From: Ectothiorhodospira haloalkaliphila ATCC 51935
Lineage (GTDB): Bacteria; Pseudomonadota; Gammaproteobacteria; Ectothiorhodospirales; Ectothiorhodospiraceae
Assembly (NCBI RefSeq): GCF_000633935.1
Contig: NZ_KK214996.1
Coordinates: forward strand, 297,729-361,728
Direction: 5' to 3'
DNA length: 64,000 bases
Positions within the stretch are counted from its first letter, which is position 1. Each line of letters starts with the position of its first letter. A model generated the notes under the pieces. The model searched no databases, had not been told where the DNA came from, and saw nothing but the letters and a program-made list of their open reading frames with translations. The position numbers and the translations under genes are program-made. Of this stretch, positions 11,740 through 21,921 are shown in pieces.

Positions 11740-11852
11740 CGCGGGCGGCGGGTTCCTTACAGCGGGACGCCGTGAATACATCCCTGTAGGCTTGACCGCC
11801 GCTTCCATGCGGCGAACACCCGCTTACAGGAACCCGCCGCCCACGAAGAGGC
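11733..11852. repeat. Nested palindromic element, copy 1
   Basis: Arms 11733-11766 and 11819-11852 (34 bases each) pair with four mismatches, three of them in one internal loop where both arms contain TTACAG. Inside lies a conserved core (GGGACGCCGTGAA then ACATCC and TGTAGGCT) and an inner hairpin CGCCGC-N6-GCGGCG. The core and the innermost ~17 bases of each arm match copy 2 at 61015, but the outer ~16 bases of the arms do not. Confidence 0.85.
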
Positions 11853-11890
11853 GTTGAGATCGGGGCTTCCGGTTGCCGGCAAAAGATCCT

Positions 11891-11931
11891 GAGCCCCTCT
11901 CCCCGCCGGGGAGAGGGGTTGGGGTGAGGGG
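11891..11931. repeat. Short intergenic inverted repeat (CCCCTCTCCCC...GGGGAGAGGGG)
   Basis: A near-perfect hairpin CCCCTCTCCCC-GCC-GGGGAGAGGGG is followed by TTGGGGTGAGGGG. This is the same family as the units at 16942, 21855 and 47438. Confidence 0.85.
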
Positions 11932-11966
11932 GAAGGGGCCACGACAGAAGCAGGAAACACCCGAAC

Positions 11967-13244
11967 ATGGCACACACCTATTGTCATCTCGGCATCGACA
12001 TGGGCACCTCGGGGTGTCGCGGGGTGGCCGTCTCGCCTGATGGGGCGATCCTGGCCAGGCATCATGTCGCGCTGGAAAACCCTGTTCGCCAAGGGCCGGC
12101 CGTGGAACAGGATCCGGTCTTGTGGTGGAACGCCCTGCAACAAGTGCTTGACGAACTCGCGCGACGCTTGCCCTGCCCGCCCAACACCCTGGCGATTGAT
12201 GGCACATCAGCCACCCTGCTACTGACCGATACCGAGGGCCGCCCTCTCGGGCCTGCAATGATGTACAACGACGCCCGGGCACGCCCGCAGGCCCACCGCA
12301 TCGCCGCAGTGGCACCCAGTGACAGCGGTGCCCATGGGGCCAGTTCCAGCCTGGCCAAGCTCCTGTGGTGGCTGGAATACCACCCGGATCAGGCCGGGCG
12401 GGCCGCCCATGCCCTGCATCAAGCCGACTGGCTTGCCGGGTGCCTGACCGGCCGGTTTGGCCTGAGCGATGAGAACAACTGCCTGAAGCTGGGCTTCGAC
12501 CCGGTTGAACGCGCCTGGCCAGCATGGCTGAACGCGATGGACTTACCGACCCATCTTCTCCCTCAGGTCTCACCGCCCGGCACCCCCCTGGCCCCCATCC
12601 GGCCCGACCTGGCCCGGCAACTGGGACTGCCGCGTGACCTTCAGATCATCGCCGGTACCACCGACAGCATCGCGGCCTTCCTGGCCACCGGCGCCGATCG
12701 CCCCGGCGAGGCGGTCACCTCCCTGGGCAGCACCCTGGCCATCAAGCTGCTCTCCGATCACCCCATCTTTGCCCCCCAATACGGGATCTACAGTCATCGT
12801 CTGCACGACCGCTGGCTGGTGGGCGGGGCCTCCAACAGCGGCGGGGCAGTGCTGCGTCAGCACTTTACCGATAAAGAGATGGCCGGGATGAAGCCACAAC
12901 TGCGGCCCGAACAGCCCACCGGCCTGGACTATTACCCCCTGCCTGGCTTAGGCGAGCGCTTTCCCGTCTGTGATCCGGCCATGGCGCCGAAGATCTCGCC
13001 CCGACCGGAGGATGATGTGATTTTCTTTCAGGGACTGCTGGAGGGGATCGCGACCATTGAGGCGCAGGGATATGCGCTTTTGAGGGAGTTGGGGGCGCCG
13101 GCTCTGACCTCCATCCGCACCGTGGGCGGCGGCGCAGGGAATCCGGCCTGGACCCGGATTCGGGAGGCCCGGTGTGGTGTGCCCATGGTGGCGGCGAGGG
13201 AGACGGAAGCCGCGTACGGGGCGGCGTTACTGGGGGTAGGCTGA
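11967..13244 (+). CDS. Short FGGY-family carbohydrate kinase, ribulose/xylulose-kinase-like
   Basis: ATP-dependent sugar kinase of the FGGY fold. It has 425 residues, against about 480-500 for classic xylulokinases. The N-terminal phosphate-binding loop GIDMGTSGCRGVAVSPDG, the catalytic-loop region AIDGTSATLLLTD, and the C-terminal ATP-site pieces GTTDSIAAFLATG, SLGSTLAIKLLS, GGASNSGGAVLRQ and VGGGAGNPAWTRIR are visible. Length and motif layout resemble the D-ribulose kinases described in cyanobacteria and plants (SePSK/AtXK-1 type). That substrate is an inference, though salvage of free ribulose would suit a Calvin-cycle organism. It converges with the ABC exporter, whose stop lies 30 bases away. 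Confidence 0.82.
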   Translation: MAHTYCHLGIDMGTSGCRGVAVSPDGAILARHHVALENPVRQGPAVEQDPVLWWNALQQVLDELARRLPCPPNTLAIDGTSATLLLTDTEGRPLGPAMMYNDARARPQAHRIAAVAPSDSGAHGASSSLAKLLWWLEYHPDQAGRAAHALHQADWLAGCLTGRFGLSDENNCLKLGFDPVERAWPAWLNAMDLPTHLLPQVSPPGTPLAPIRPDLARQLGLPRDLQIIAGTTDSIAAFLATGADRPGEAVTSLGSTLAIKLLSDHPIFAPQYGIYSHRLHDRWLVGGASNSGGAVLRQHFTDKEMAGMKPQLRPEQPTGLDYYPLPGLGERFPVCDPAMAPKISPRPEDDVIFFQGLLEGIATIEAQGYALLRELGAPALTSIRTVGGGAGNPAWTRIREARCGVPMVAARETEAAYGAALLGVG

Positions 13245-13268
13245 CACACCCGGGATCGTGCCCGCCGC

Positions 13269-13294
13269 GCCCCTCACCCCAACCCCTCTCCCCG
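13269..13294. repeat. Half copy of the short inverted repeat, overlapping the ABC exporter 3' end
   Basis: GCCCCTCACCCCAACC followed by CCTCTCCCC matches one arm plus tail of the repeat family. The tail contains the exporter's stop codon, so its final residues (RGEGLG) are repeat-encoded. Confidence 0.65.
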
Positions 13295-15064
13295 CTGCTG
13301 ACGCCGCCACAGCGCCGCATAGGCCCCGTTGGCGGCCAGCAGGGCGTCATGGGTGCCCTGCTCCACCACGCGCCCATGTTCCAGCACCAGGATGGTGTCC
13401 GCATCCTCCACCGTGGACAGCCGGTGGGCGATGGCCAGGGTGGTGCGTTCCCGGGCGATCTCCCGCAGGGCCCCCAGGATGGCCTGCTCGGAATGAGAAT
13501 CCAGCGAGGATGTTGCCTCGTCCAGCACCAGGATGGGCGGATCCTTGAGGATCACCCGGGCAATGGCAATACGCTGCTTCTCGCCGCCGGACAGTTTCAG
13601 GCCCCGCTCACCCACCACCGTATCGTATCCCTCCGGCAACCGCTGGATGAACGCCTCCAGGTGGGCCAGCCGCGCCGCCCGGTGAACCTCCTCCGGGGTC
13701 GCATCGGGTCGCCCATAGGCGATGTTGTAGTAGATGGTATCGTTGAACAACACCGTATCCTGAGGCACCACCCCGATGGCCGCCCGCAGACTGTCCTGGG
13801 TGACCTCCCGGACATCCTGGCCGTGGATGGTGATGCGTCCCCTGTCCACATCGTAGAATCGGAACAACAGACGTGCGATGGTGGACTTGCCCGCACCACT
13901 GCTGCCCACCAGGGCCAGTTTGTGACCCGCCGGCACCCGAAAGCTCACCTCGTGCAGGATCTGCCGATCCGCCCCGTAGCCAAAGCTCACCTCATCGAAG
14001 GCCACCTCGCCCCCATCCGGCACCAACGGCCGGGCGTCCGGGCGATCCACCACCTGCGCTGGCTGATCCATGAGCCGGAACACCCGCTCGATGTTGATCA
14101 GGGATTCGCGGATCTCCCGGTACACGAAGCCCAGGAAATTCAGGGGAATGAACAACTGGATCATGTAAGCATTCACCATCACCAGATCACCGATGGTCAT
14201 GCTGCCATCCGCCACCTGAGTGGCCGCCATCACCATCATCACCGTGATCGCACCGGCGATGATGAAAGCCTGCCCGGAGTTCAGGGCCGCCAGGGACAGA
14301 CGGTTGTGCATCCGCGCCGTCTCCCAGGCCTCCAGATCCGTGTCGTAACGGCGGGCCTCATACCCTTCGTTGCCAAAATACTTCACCGTCTCAAAATTGA
14401 GCAGACTGTCCACCGCCCGAGTGTTGGAGCGGTTGTCCATCTGATTGGCCTGGCGCACGAAACGGTTACGCCATTCGGTCACCACCACCGAGAAAGCAAT
14501 ATAGATGGCCACCGCCACCACCACGGTGACCGCAAACCCGGGGCTCAGGAAGACGAACAGGATCACCGCCACCATGGCGATCTCCAGCAGGGTGGGCAGG
14601 ATGTTGAACAGGGTGAAACGCAGGAGGAAACTGATGCCGGTGGTGCCACGCTCGATGTCCCGGGCCAGCCCCCCCGTGCGGCGGGACAGATGAAAACCCA
14701 GGTCCATGCGGTGCAGATGCTCGAACACCCGCAACGACACCCGGCGCATGGCGCGCTCCGCCACCCTTGCGAACACGGCGTCCCGCAATTCCGAGAAAAA
14801 CACCGACCCGAAACGCAGCAACCCATAGGCCACCAGCAGGGCCACTGGCACCACCATCACGGCTGTCTCGGGAGAAGACTCGAAATGATCGACGATGTAC
14901 TTCAGGGCCACCGGCACGGCCACATTGGCCAGTTTGGCCAGGGTGAGCAGGACCAGAGCCAGGATCACCCGCCCCCGGAACTCCATCAGGTAGGGGATCA
15001 GGCTGAGCAGGATACGCCAGTTCACCCGCTGATCCGAATAGGCGTAATCGGAACGGTATCTCAC
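13274..15064 (-). CDS. ABC exporter, Atm1/heavy-metal-tolerance type (fused membrane and ATPase domains)
   Basis: Half-size ABC exporter of 596 residues that should dimerise. The membrane domain has about six helices (residues 20-310), with the VDSLLNFETVKYFGNEGYE segment typical of the Atm1/HMT1 (B6/B7) subfamily, which exports glutathione- or sulfur-linked compounds. The ATPase domain has Walker A LVGSSGAGKST, the Q loop, signature LSGGEKQR, Walker B ILVLDEATSSLD and switch AHRLSTVEDAD. The chosen ATG is at 15064. The last six residues come from a repeat element. It is divergent from pckA, with a 273-bp gap between. The substrate cannot be read from sequence. Confidence 0.92.
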   Translation of the reverse strand: MRYRSDYAYSDQRVNWRILLSLIPYLMEFRGRVILALVLLTLAKLANVAVPVALKYIVDHFESSPETAVMVVPVALLVAYGLLRFGSVFFSELRDAVFARVAERAMRRVSLRVFEHLHRMDLGFHLSRRTGGLARDIERGTTGISFLLRFTLFNILPTLLEIAMVAVILFVFLSPGFAVTVVVAVAIYIAFSVVVTEWRNRFVRQANQMDNRSNTRAVDSLLNFETVKYFGNEGYEARRYDTDLEAWETARMHNRLSLAALNSGQAFIIAGAITVMMVMAATQVADGSMTIGDLVMVNAYMIQLFIPLNFLGFVYREIRESLINIERVFRLMDQPAQVVDRPDARPLVPDGGEVAFDEVSFGYGADRQILHEVSFRVPAGHKLALVGSSGAGKSTIARLLFRFYDVDRGRITIHGQDVREVTQDSLRAAIGVVPQDTVLFNDTIYYNIAYGRPDATPEEVHRAARLAHLEAFIQRLPEGYDTVVGERGLKLSGGEKQRIAIARVILKDPPILVLDEATSSLDSHSEQAILGALREIARERTTLAIAHRLSTVEDADTILVLEHGRVVEQGTHDALLAANGAYAALWRRQQRGEGLG

Positions 15065-15148
15065 CGGGTCAACAGCGACTGCAGGCTCATGAAGGGCACC
15101 TCACGCGACCCCGCGTCGCGGGGCCTTCAGCACTTTTGAATAGATACT

Positions 15149-15154
15149 TATAAT
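15149..15154 (+). promoter_or_regulatory. Possible -10 box upstream of pckA
   Basis: TATAAT lies 184 bases before the pckA start, in the 273-bp gap shared with the divergent exporter. The -35 region (TTCAGC at 17-base spacing) is weak. The implied long leader shows no riboswitch that I recognise. Confidence 0.35.
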
Positions 15155-15337
15155 GAAAAACCGTAAAGCTTGTCAGGAAGCGAAGCATAGGGCAATAGCC
15201 AGGGGCCCTGATTCCTGGGCGCCCACGTGCCTTTTATCAATGAAATACTCAAAACAGCCCCCACGGCTGTTGTTTTAGACCACGCATGTCAATAGTCTGT
15301 CGCAAACCCCTCCCCCTTTCCCCACAGGTAGATCTGC

Positions 15338-16933
<1,596 letters not shown>

Positions 16934-16970
16934 AAAAGGGGCCCCTCTCCCCGCAGGGGAGAGGGGCTTG
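16934..16970 (-). terminator. Inverted repeat acting as a terminator for the leftward hydrolase gene
   Basis: Hairpin GCCCCTCTCCCC-TGC-GGGGAGAGGGGC (16942-16968), read on the minus strand, is followed by CCTTTTTT. It sits between the convergent pckA and hydrolase genes. It is a member of the dispersed short inverted-repeat family. Confidence 0.75.
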
Positions 16971-16993
16971 CGCAAAAGGGGACGCAGACCTTG

Positions 16994-17860
16994 TCAGGGG
17001 CAGTCGAACGAGGCTTCCAGGAAGTCTTCCAGGCCCCTGACGTAATCCTCTCCAGTGCGCATGAAGCCATCGTTGTGCCCGCCGCGCATCTCCAGCACCG
17101 ACAACGCCCGCGCACTCCCCGCTGCCTGCTTCAAACGCTCCAGATGGCCATGGGGCACGATCTCGTCGTCGCGGCTGTGGGCCAGCAACACCGGGGACTC
17201 CACCTGCTCCAGGGCACGGCGGGTGTCATACTCGAAGCGCAGCAGGGTGCGCACCGGCACCCAGGGGTAGAGATCGGCACCCAGCTCCGGGGCGCTGGTG
17301 AATGCGGATTCCAGAATCAGCGCCCCCGGCTGCACCCGGGCGGCCGTGTGGGCGGCCACCGCCGCGCCCAGGGAGCGTCCGAACACCACCACTTCATCGG
17401 CGGCGTAGTCGCGCTCCTCCAGCAGGTGTTGCCAGCCGGCCAGGGCATCCAGATAGGTGCCCTCCTCCGCGGGGGAACCGGAACTCTTGCCATAGCCCCG
17501 GTAGTCCAGGATCAGCACCGAGAGCCCCAGCCGGTGGAAGATCTGCAGGGATTCCAGGCGATGGCTGATGTTGCCGGCGTTGCCATGCAGGAACAGCAGC
17601 ACGGGTGCCCGGCATTCATCAGCCCCCGCCTCATTCCGATCCCCGGCGCCCTCCCGGGCCGGGATGAACCAGGCATGCAGGCGCTCACCGTCCTCGGTGT
17701 CCAGCCAGACTTCCTCGTAGGGCAGCCCCGCGTCCGAGGGTGAGCCGGCGTGGGCCGACAGGGGGATGTAGACCATCTGCCCCTGGGTGAAATACAGCAT
17801 GCCCACGAAGGCCCCGTAGGCCCCCAACCCGATCAACACCACCATCATCAATGTACGCAT
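16994..17860 (-). CDS. Membrane-anchored alpha/beta hydrolase
   Basis: 288 residues from the ATG at 17860 (MRTLMMVVLIGLGAYGAFVG). A longer reading to 18013 would enter the upstream aminotransferase gene and add no domain. An N-terminal hydrophobic helix (about 4-24) suggests anchoring to the inner membrane. The catalytic set is visible: oxyanion HGNAGN, nucleophile elbow GRSLGAA, acid in AHSRDDEIVP and histidine in GGHNDGF. It resembles the ABHD13/Bem46-like group, whose substrates are unknown. It lies 52 bases after the aminotransferase. Confidence 0.85.
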   Translation of the reverse strand: MRTLMMVVLIGLGAYGAFVGMLYFTQGQMVYIPLSAHAGSPSDAGLPYEEVWLDTEDGERLHAWFIPAREGAGDRNEAGADECRAPVLLFLHGNAGNISHRLESLQIFHRLGLSVLILDYRGYGKSSGSPAEEGTYLDALAGWQHLLEERDYAADEVVVFGRSLGAAVAAHTAARVQPGALILESAFTSAPELGADLYPWVPVRTLLRFEYDTRRALEQVESPVLLAHSRDDEIVPHGHLERLKQAAGSARALSVLEMRGGHNDGFMRTGEDYVRGLEDFLEASFDCP

Positions 17861-17912
17861 GGTGGCCAGTGTACTCAGGCCGAACGCGGGGGCCAAGGCA
17901 TCGACAGGGATC

Positions 17913-19079
17913 TCAGCCGAGCCATTGCCGCAGACGCTCCAGCGCCGCCTCCAGCACCGGGATATCACGGGTGTAGGCAAATCGCAGATGCTGACTGGCC
18001 CCGTGGCGGCCAAAGTCGATGCCCGGCGTGACCGCTACGCCCGCTTCCTCCAGCAGACGCTCGGCCAGCACAAAGCTGTCCTCGCCCCAGGCCGTGCTGT
18101 TGCCGTAGATGTAGAAGGCGCCTTCGGGCGTCACCGGCACCCGCAGACCCAGGGCGCGCAGGCCCGGCAGCAGCACGTCCCGGCGCTGACGGAAGGCCTC
18201 GCGGCGTGCCTCCAGGATCTCCCGGCAGGCCGGCGTGAAGGCTGCCAGGGCCGCGTGCTGGGCCGGGGTGGACGCGGCCAGGAACAGGTTCTGTGCCAGC
18301 TTGTCCAGTTCACGCACATAGGGTTCCGGCGCCACCACCCAGCCCAGACGCCAGCCGGTCATGCCGAAAAACTTGGAAAAGCTGTTGATCACGAATACCT
18401 GATTCGACAGACCCGCGGCCGTCATGGGCCGCTCCCCGTAGACCAGCCCCTGATAGATCTCATCCACGATCAGGTTGCCGCCCTGGGAACGGGCAAAGTC
18501 GATCATGGACTTGAGGCTGTGGGTGTCGGTGAGGGTGCCGGTAGGGTTGGAGGGGGTGGCCACCATGGCGGCGGCGGTACGCTCCGTCCAGGTATCGGCC
18601 AGATGATCCGGTGTGAGTTGATAGGCCGTATCCGGCCCCACGGAGACCCCCACTGGTTCCCCCTCCATGGCGCGCACAAAATGCCGGTTACAGGGATAGC
18701 CGGGATCGGCCATGATCACCTGGGCGCCCGGGTTCACCAGCACGCCCATCACCAGTAGCAGTGCCCCAGAGGCTCCTGGCGTGATCACGATGCGTTCCGG
18801 GGGCACATGGGCCCCGTATTCATCCTGATAGAAACGGGCAATGGCCTCGCGCAGGGCGGGCAAGCCCGTGGCCGGGGTGTAATGCGTGTGACCATCGGCC
18901 AGGGCCTGACGACCCGCCTCGACGATGGGCGCCGGGGTGGGAAAATCCGGCTCACCGATCTCCAGGTGGATGATGTCCCGCCCCTGGGCCTCCAGACGCC
19001 TGGCCCGGGCCAGCAGGTCCATCACGTGAAAGGGCTGGATGTCCGCCATACGGCGGGCCACGGGCATGTTCGGGGTCAT
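17913..19079 (-). CDS. Class I pyridoxal-phosphate aminotransferase
   Basis: 388 residues with the fold-type I aspartate-aminotransferase-like signature: IHLEIGEPDFPTP near the N-terminus, YTPATGLPALREAIA, ATPSNPTGT, DEIYQGL, and the PLP-binding lysine in INSFSKFFGMTGWRLGW. The C-terminal LRFAYTRD holds the arginine that binds the substrate carboxylate. The exact amino acid cannot be assigned. It is 9 bases from the lysS stop and 52 bases from the hydrolase, so probably co-transcribed with lysS. Confidence 0.9.
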   Translation of the reverse strand: MTPNMPVARRMADIQPFHVMDLLARARRLEAQGRDIIHLEIGEPDFPTPAPIVEAGRQALADGHTHYTPATGLPALREAIARFYQDEYGAHVPPERIVITPGASGALLLVMGVLVNPGAQVIMADPGYPCNRHFVRAMEGEPVGVSVGPDTAYQLTPDHLADTWTERTAAAMVATPSNPTGTLTDTHSLKSMIDFARSQGGNLIVDEIYQGLVYGERPMTAAGLSNQVFVINSFSKFFGMTGWRLGWVVAPEPYVRELDKLAQNLFLAASTPAQHAALAAFTPACREILEARREAFRQRRDVLLPGLRALGLRVPVTPEGAFYIYGNSTAWGEDSFVLAERLLEEAGVAVTPGIDFGRHGASQHLRFAYTRDIPVLEAALERLRQWLG

Positions 19080-19088
19080 GGGTGGAGC

Positions 19089-20588
19089 CTAGCCTGCCTC
19101 GGGTCGCATGTGGGGGAAGAGCAGCACATCCCGGATGGAGGGGGAGTCGGTGAACAGCATCACCAGTCGATCGATGCCGATGCCCTCGCCCGCCGTGGGC
19201 GGCATGCCATGCTCCAGGGCGCGCAGATAGTCGGCATCGAAATGCATGGCCTCGTCGTCGCCGGCCTCCTTTTCCTGCACCTGCTGGCGGAAGCGCTCCG
19301 CCTGATCCTCGTAATCGTTGAGCTCGGAAAAGCCATTGGCGATCTCCCGCCCGCCCACGAAAAACTCGAAACGATCCGTCACGAAGGGATCGTCGTCATT
19401 GCGCCGGGCCAGGGGCGAGACTTCCGTGGGATAAGCGGTGATGAAAGTGGGATTCTGCAGACGCGATTCCGCCGTCTTTTCGAAGATCTCGATCCACACC
19501 TTGCCCAGACCGTAGCCATCCTTGAGGGGAATGCCCAGCCGCTCGGCCACGGCGCGGGCCCTCTGCTCGTCTTCCAGATCCGCGGCGGTCAGATCCGGGT
19601 TGTACTTGAGGATGGCCTCCTTGACGGTGAGGCGCTCGAAGGGCTGGCCGAAGTCGTAGGTCTCGCCCTGGTAGTTCACCGTGGTGGTGCCCAGCACCTC
19701 CTGGGTGAGGGTGCGCAGCAGGTCCTCGGTGAGGTCCATGAGCTCGTGATAAGTCACGTAGGCCTCATAGAACTCCAGCATGGTGAACTCGGGATTGTGC
19801 CGGGTGGACAGGCCCTCGTTGCGGAAATTGCGGTTGATTTCATACACCTTCTCGAAACCGCCCACCACCAGACGCTTGAGATACAGCTCCGGGGCAATGC
19901 GCAGGAACAGCTGCATGTCCAGGGCATTGTGGTGGGTGGCAAACGGCCGCGCCGTGGCCCCGCCGGGGATGGACTGCATCATGGGGGTTTCCACTTCCAG
20001 GAAGTCCCGCGCATTGAGGTAATTGCGGATGCTCTGGATGATGCGCGTGCGGGTGCGGAAGATCTCCCGCACCGGCTCGTTCATGATCAGATCCACATAG
20101 CGCTGGCGATAGCGGGTTTCCATATCCGACAGGCCATGAAACTTCTCCGGCAGCGGCCGCAGGGACTTGGTGAGCAAGCGCAGGCTGTCCACCTTCACGG
20201 AAAGCTCGCCGGTCTTGGTCTTGAACAGCGTGCCCTCGGCGCCCAGGATGTCACCCACGTCCCAGGCCTTGAACTCCTGATAACGCCCTTCGGGCAGTTC
20301 ATCTCGCTGCACGAACAACTGAATGCGCCCGGACATGTCCAGCAATTGGGTAAAGCTCGCCTTGCCCATCACCCGCTTGGCCATCATGCGACCGGCCACG
20401 GCCACACGGATGGGATTGCTCTCGAACCATTCCGGCTCCCGCTCGCCATACTCGGCATGCAGCTCGCCGGCCATCACGTTGCGGCGAAAGTCATTGGGGA
20501 AGGCTGCGCCGTTGTCTTCGCGCAGCTTGCCCAGCTTCTCCCTGCGCTGGGCAATGAGCTTGTTCTCGTCCTGGGTGTGGTCGTTCAT
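19089..20588 (-). CDS. lysS: Lysyl-tRNA synthetase, class II
   Basis: Charges tRNA-Lys. 499 residues. An N-terminal OB-fold anticodon-binding domain (about 60-150) precedes the class II core with motif 1 ([17 protein letters not shown]), motif 2 ([17 protein letters not shown]) and motif 3 ([13 protein letters not shown]). ATG start. It lies 73 bases downstream of prfB, the conserved prfB-lysS pairing. Confidence 0.97.
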   Translation of the reverse strand: MNDHTQDENKLIAQRREKLGKLREDNGAAFPNDFRRNVMAGELHAEYGEREPEWFESNPIRVAVAGRMMAKRVMGKASFTQLLDMSGRIQLFVQRDELPEGRYQEFKAWDVGDILGAEGTLFKTKTGELSVKVDSLRLLTKSLRPLPEKFHGLSDMETRYRQRYVDLIMNEPVREIFRTRTRIIQSIRNYLNARDFLEVETPMMQSIPGGATARPFATHHNALDMQLFLRIAPELYLKRLVVGGFEKVYEINRNFRNEGLSTRHNPEFTMLEFYEAYVTYHELMDLTEDLLRTLTQEVLGTTTVNYQGETYDFGQPFERLTVKEAILKYNPDLTAADLEDEQRARAVAERLGIPLKDGYGLGKVWIEIFEKTAESRLQNPTFITAYPTEVSPLARRNDDDPFVTDRFEFFVGGREIANGFSELNDYEDQAERFRQQVQEKEAGDDEAMHFDADYLRALEHGMPPTAGEGIGIDRLVMLFTDSPSIRDVLLFPHMRPEAG

Positions 20589-20661
20589 CAGTCTGCCAAT
20601 GGATTGCTATGTAACGGGATGACGCGGCAACACTGCTCCGCGGAATAGGGGGCGAGCGGCA

Positions 20662-21760
20662 TCAAAGGCCGCTCTTGAGGCTGGCCTCGATGAACTGGTC
20701 CAGATCCCCATCCAGCACCGCCTGGGTGTTGCCCACCTCAACGCCGGTGCGCAGGTCCTTGATACGGGATTGGTCCAGCACATAGGAGCGGATCTGGCTG
20801 CCCCAGCCGATGTCTGCCTTGCTGTCTTCCATGGCCTGCTTTTCCGCATTGCGCTTCTGCAGCTCCAGCTCATAGAGCTTGGCGCGTAGCTGGCTCATGG
20901 CAAAGTCCTTGTTCTTGTGCTGGGAACGACCGTTCTGACAGGCGGTGACCACACCGGTGGGCAAGTGGGTGATACGCACGGCGGATTCGGTGCGGTTCAC
21001 GTGCTGACCCCCGGCGCCACTGGCCCGGTAGACGTCGATGCGCAGATCCGCCGGGTTGATCTCGATGTCGATGTCATCGCTCACCTCGGGGGATACGAAC
21101 ACGGAGGTGAAGGAGGTGTGGCGGCGGTTGCCCGAGTCGAAGGGGGACTTGCGCACCAGCCGGTGCACACCGGTCTCGGTGCGCAGCCAGCCGAAAGCAT
21201 AGGGGCCCTCGAAACGCACCGTGGCACTCTTGATGCCGGCCACTTCACCGGCGGAGGCCTCCATGAGTTCGGTCTTGAAGCCGTGGCGCTCGCCCCAGCG
21301 CAGGTACATGCGCAGCAGCATCTCCGCCCAGTCCTGGGCCTCGGTGCCGCCGGAGCCGGCCTGGATCTCCAGGAAGGCGGCGGAGTCGTCCATCTCGCCG
21401 GAGAACATGCGCTGGAATTCCAGGCCGGCAACGGTGGACTCGTATTGATCCAGATCCGACTGGACGGACGCAACGGTGTCCTCGTCGCCCTCGGCCTGGG
21501 CCATCTCCAGCAATTCCTGGGCATCATCCAGGCCACCGCCGATGCGCTCCAGATTGTGGACGATGCCTTCCAGGTGGGAACGCTCCTTGCCCAGGGCCTG
21601 GGCCTTGTCGGGGTCGTTCCAGATGTTGGGGTCTTCCAGTTCCCGGTTCACTTCCTCCAGGCGTTCGCGCTTGGTATCGAAGTCAAAGATACCCCCTCAG
21701 GGCATCCACACGCCCTTGCAGATCCTTGATGTGGGTAAATAGCGGGTTGAGTTCCAGCAT
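20662..21760 (-). CDS. prfB: Peptide chain release factor 2, with programmed +1 frameshift
   Basis: RF2 terminates translation at UGA and UAA. The gene starts at ATG 21760 ([16 protein letters not shown]). After 25 codons it meets an in-frame TGA, and +1 slippage at CTT joins it to the downstream frame, giving 365 residues, the E. coli RF2 length. The stop-recognition tripeptide SPF (in KSPFDSGNR) and the catalytic GGQ (in [12 protein letters not shown]) are present. Expression is autoregulated by the frameshift. It is followed by lysS. Confidence 0.97.
21682..21697 (-). promoter_or_regulatory. prfB autoregulatory frameshift site
   Basis: Read on the minus strand: an internal Shine-Dalgarno-like AGGGGG, then TAT CTT TGA C. 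The slippery CTT T and in-frame TGA stop at 21685-21683, with the purine tract three bases before CTT, match the classical RF2 arrangement. Confidence 0.96.
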
Positions 21761-21854
21761 GGAGCGGCCTTCCGACGGGTGTTTGGGAAAACCGGGGATT
21801 TTAACATGCTGGACGGGATGGTGCCCGCCGCGCCCTTCCGGGAAGAAGAAACCT

Positions 21855-21895
21855 GAGCCCCTCTCCCGCTGGCGGGAGAGGGGTTGGGGTGAGGG
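21855..21895. repeat. Short intergenic inverted repeat
   Basis: CCCCTCTCCCGC-TG-GCGGGAGAGGGG followed by TTGGGGTGAGGG, between prfB and the flgL stop. It may end the long flagellar transcript, though there is no clear T-run on the minus side. Confidence 0.85.
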
Positions 21896-21921
21896 CCGAA
21901 AAGCGCTTGCCGCTCCTGCGA

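Larger units (their letters stand above)
11608..11966. other. Gene-free 359-bp gap filled with repeats
   Basis: No coding potential is visible between queF and the FGGY kinase. From left to right it holds a degenerate ~29-bp tandem repeat (11624-11739), a 120-bp nested palindrome (11733-11852) also found at 61015, and a short inverted repeat (11891-11931). The kinase start codon follows after 36 bases. Confidence 0.8.

Noticed and set aside
13172-15139. 655-codon plus-strand frame opposite the ABC exporter
   Set aside because: Histidine-rich antisense frame; the minus-strand exporter has all ABC motifs.
18807-20648. 613-codon plus-strand frame opposite lysS
   Set aside because: Antisense shadow; lysS on the other strand is complete.
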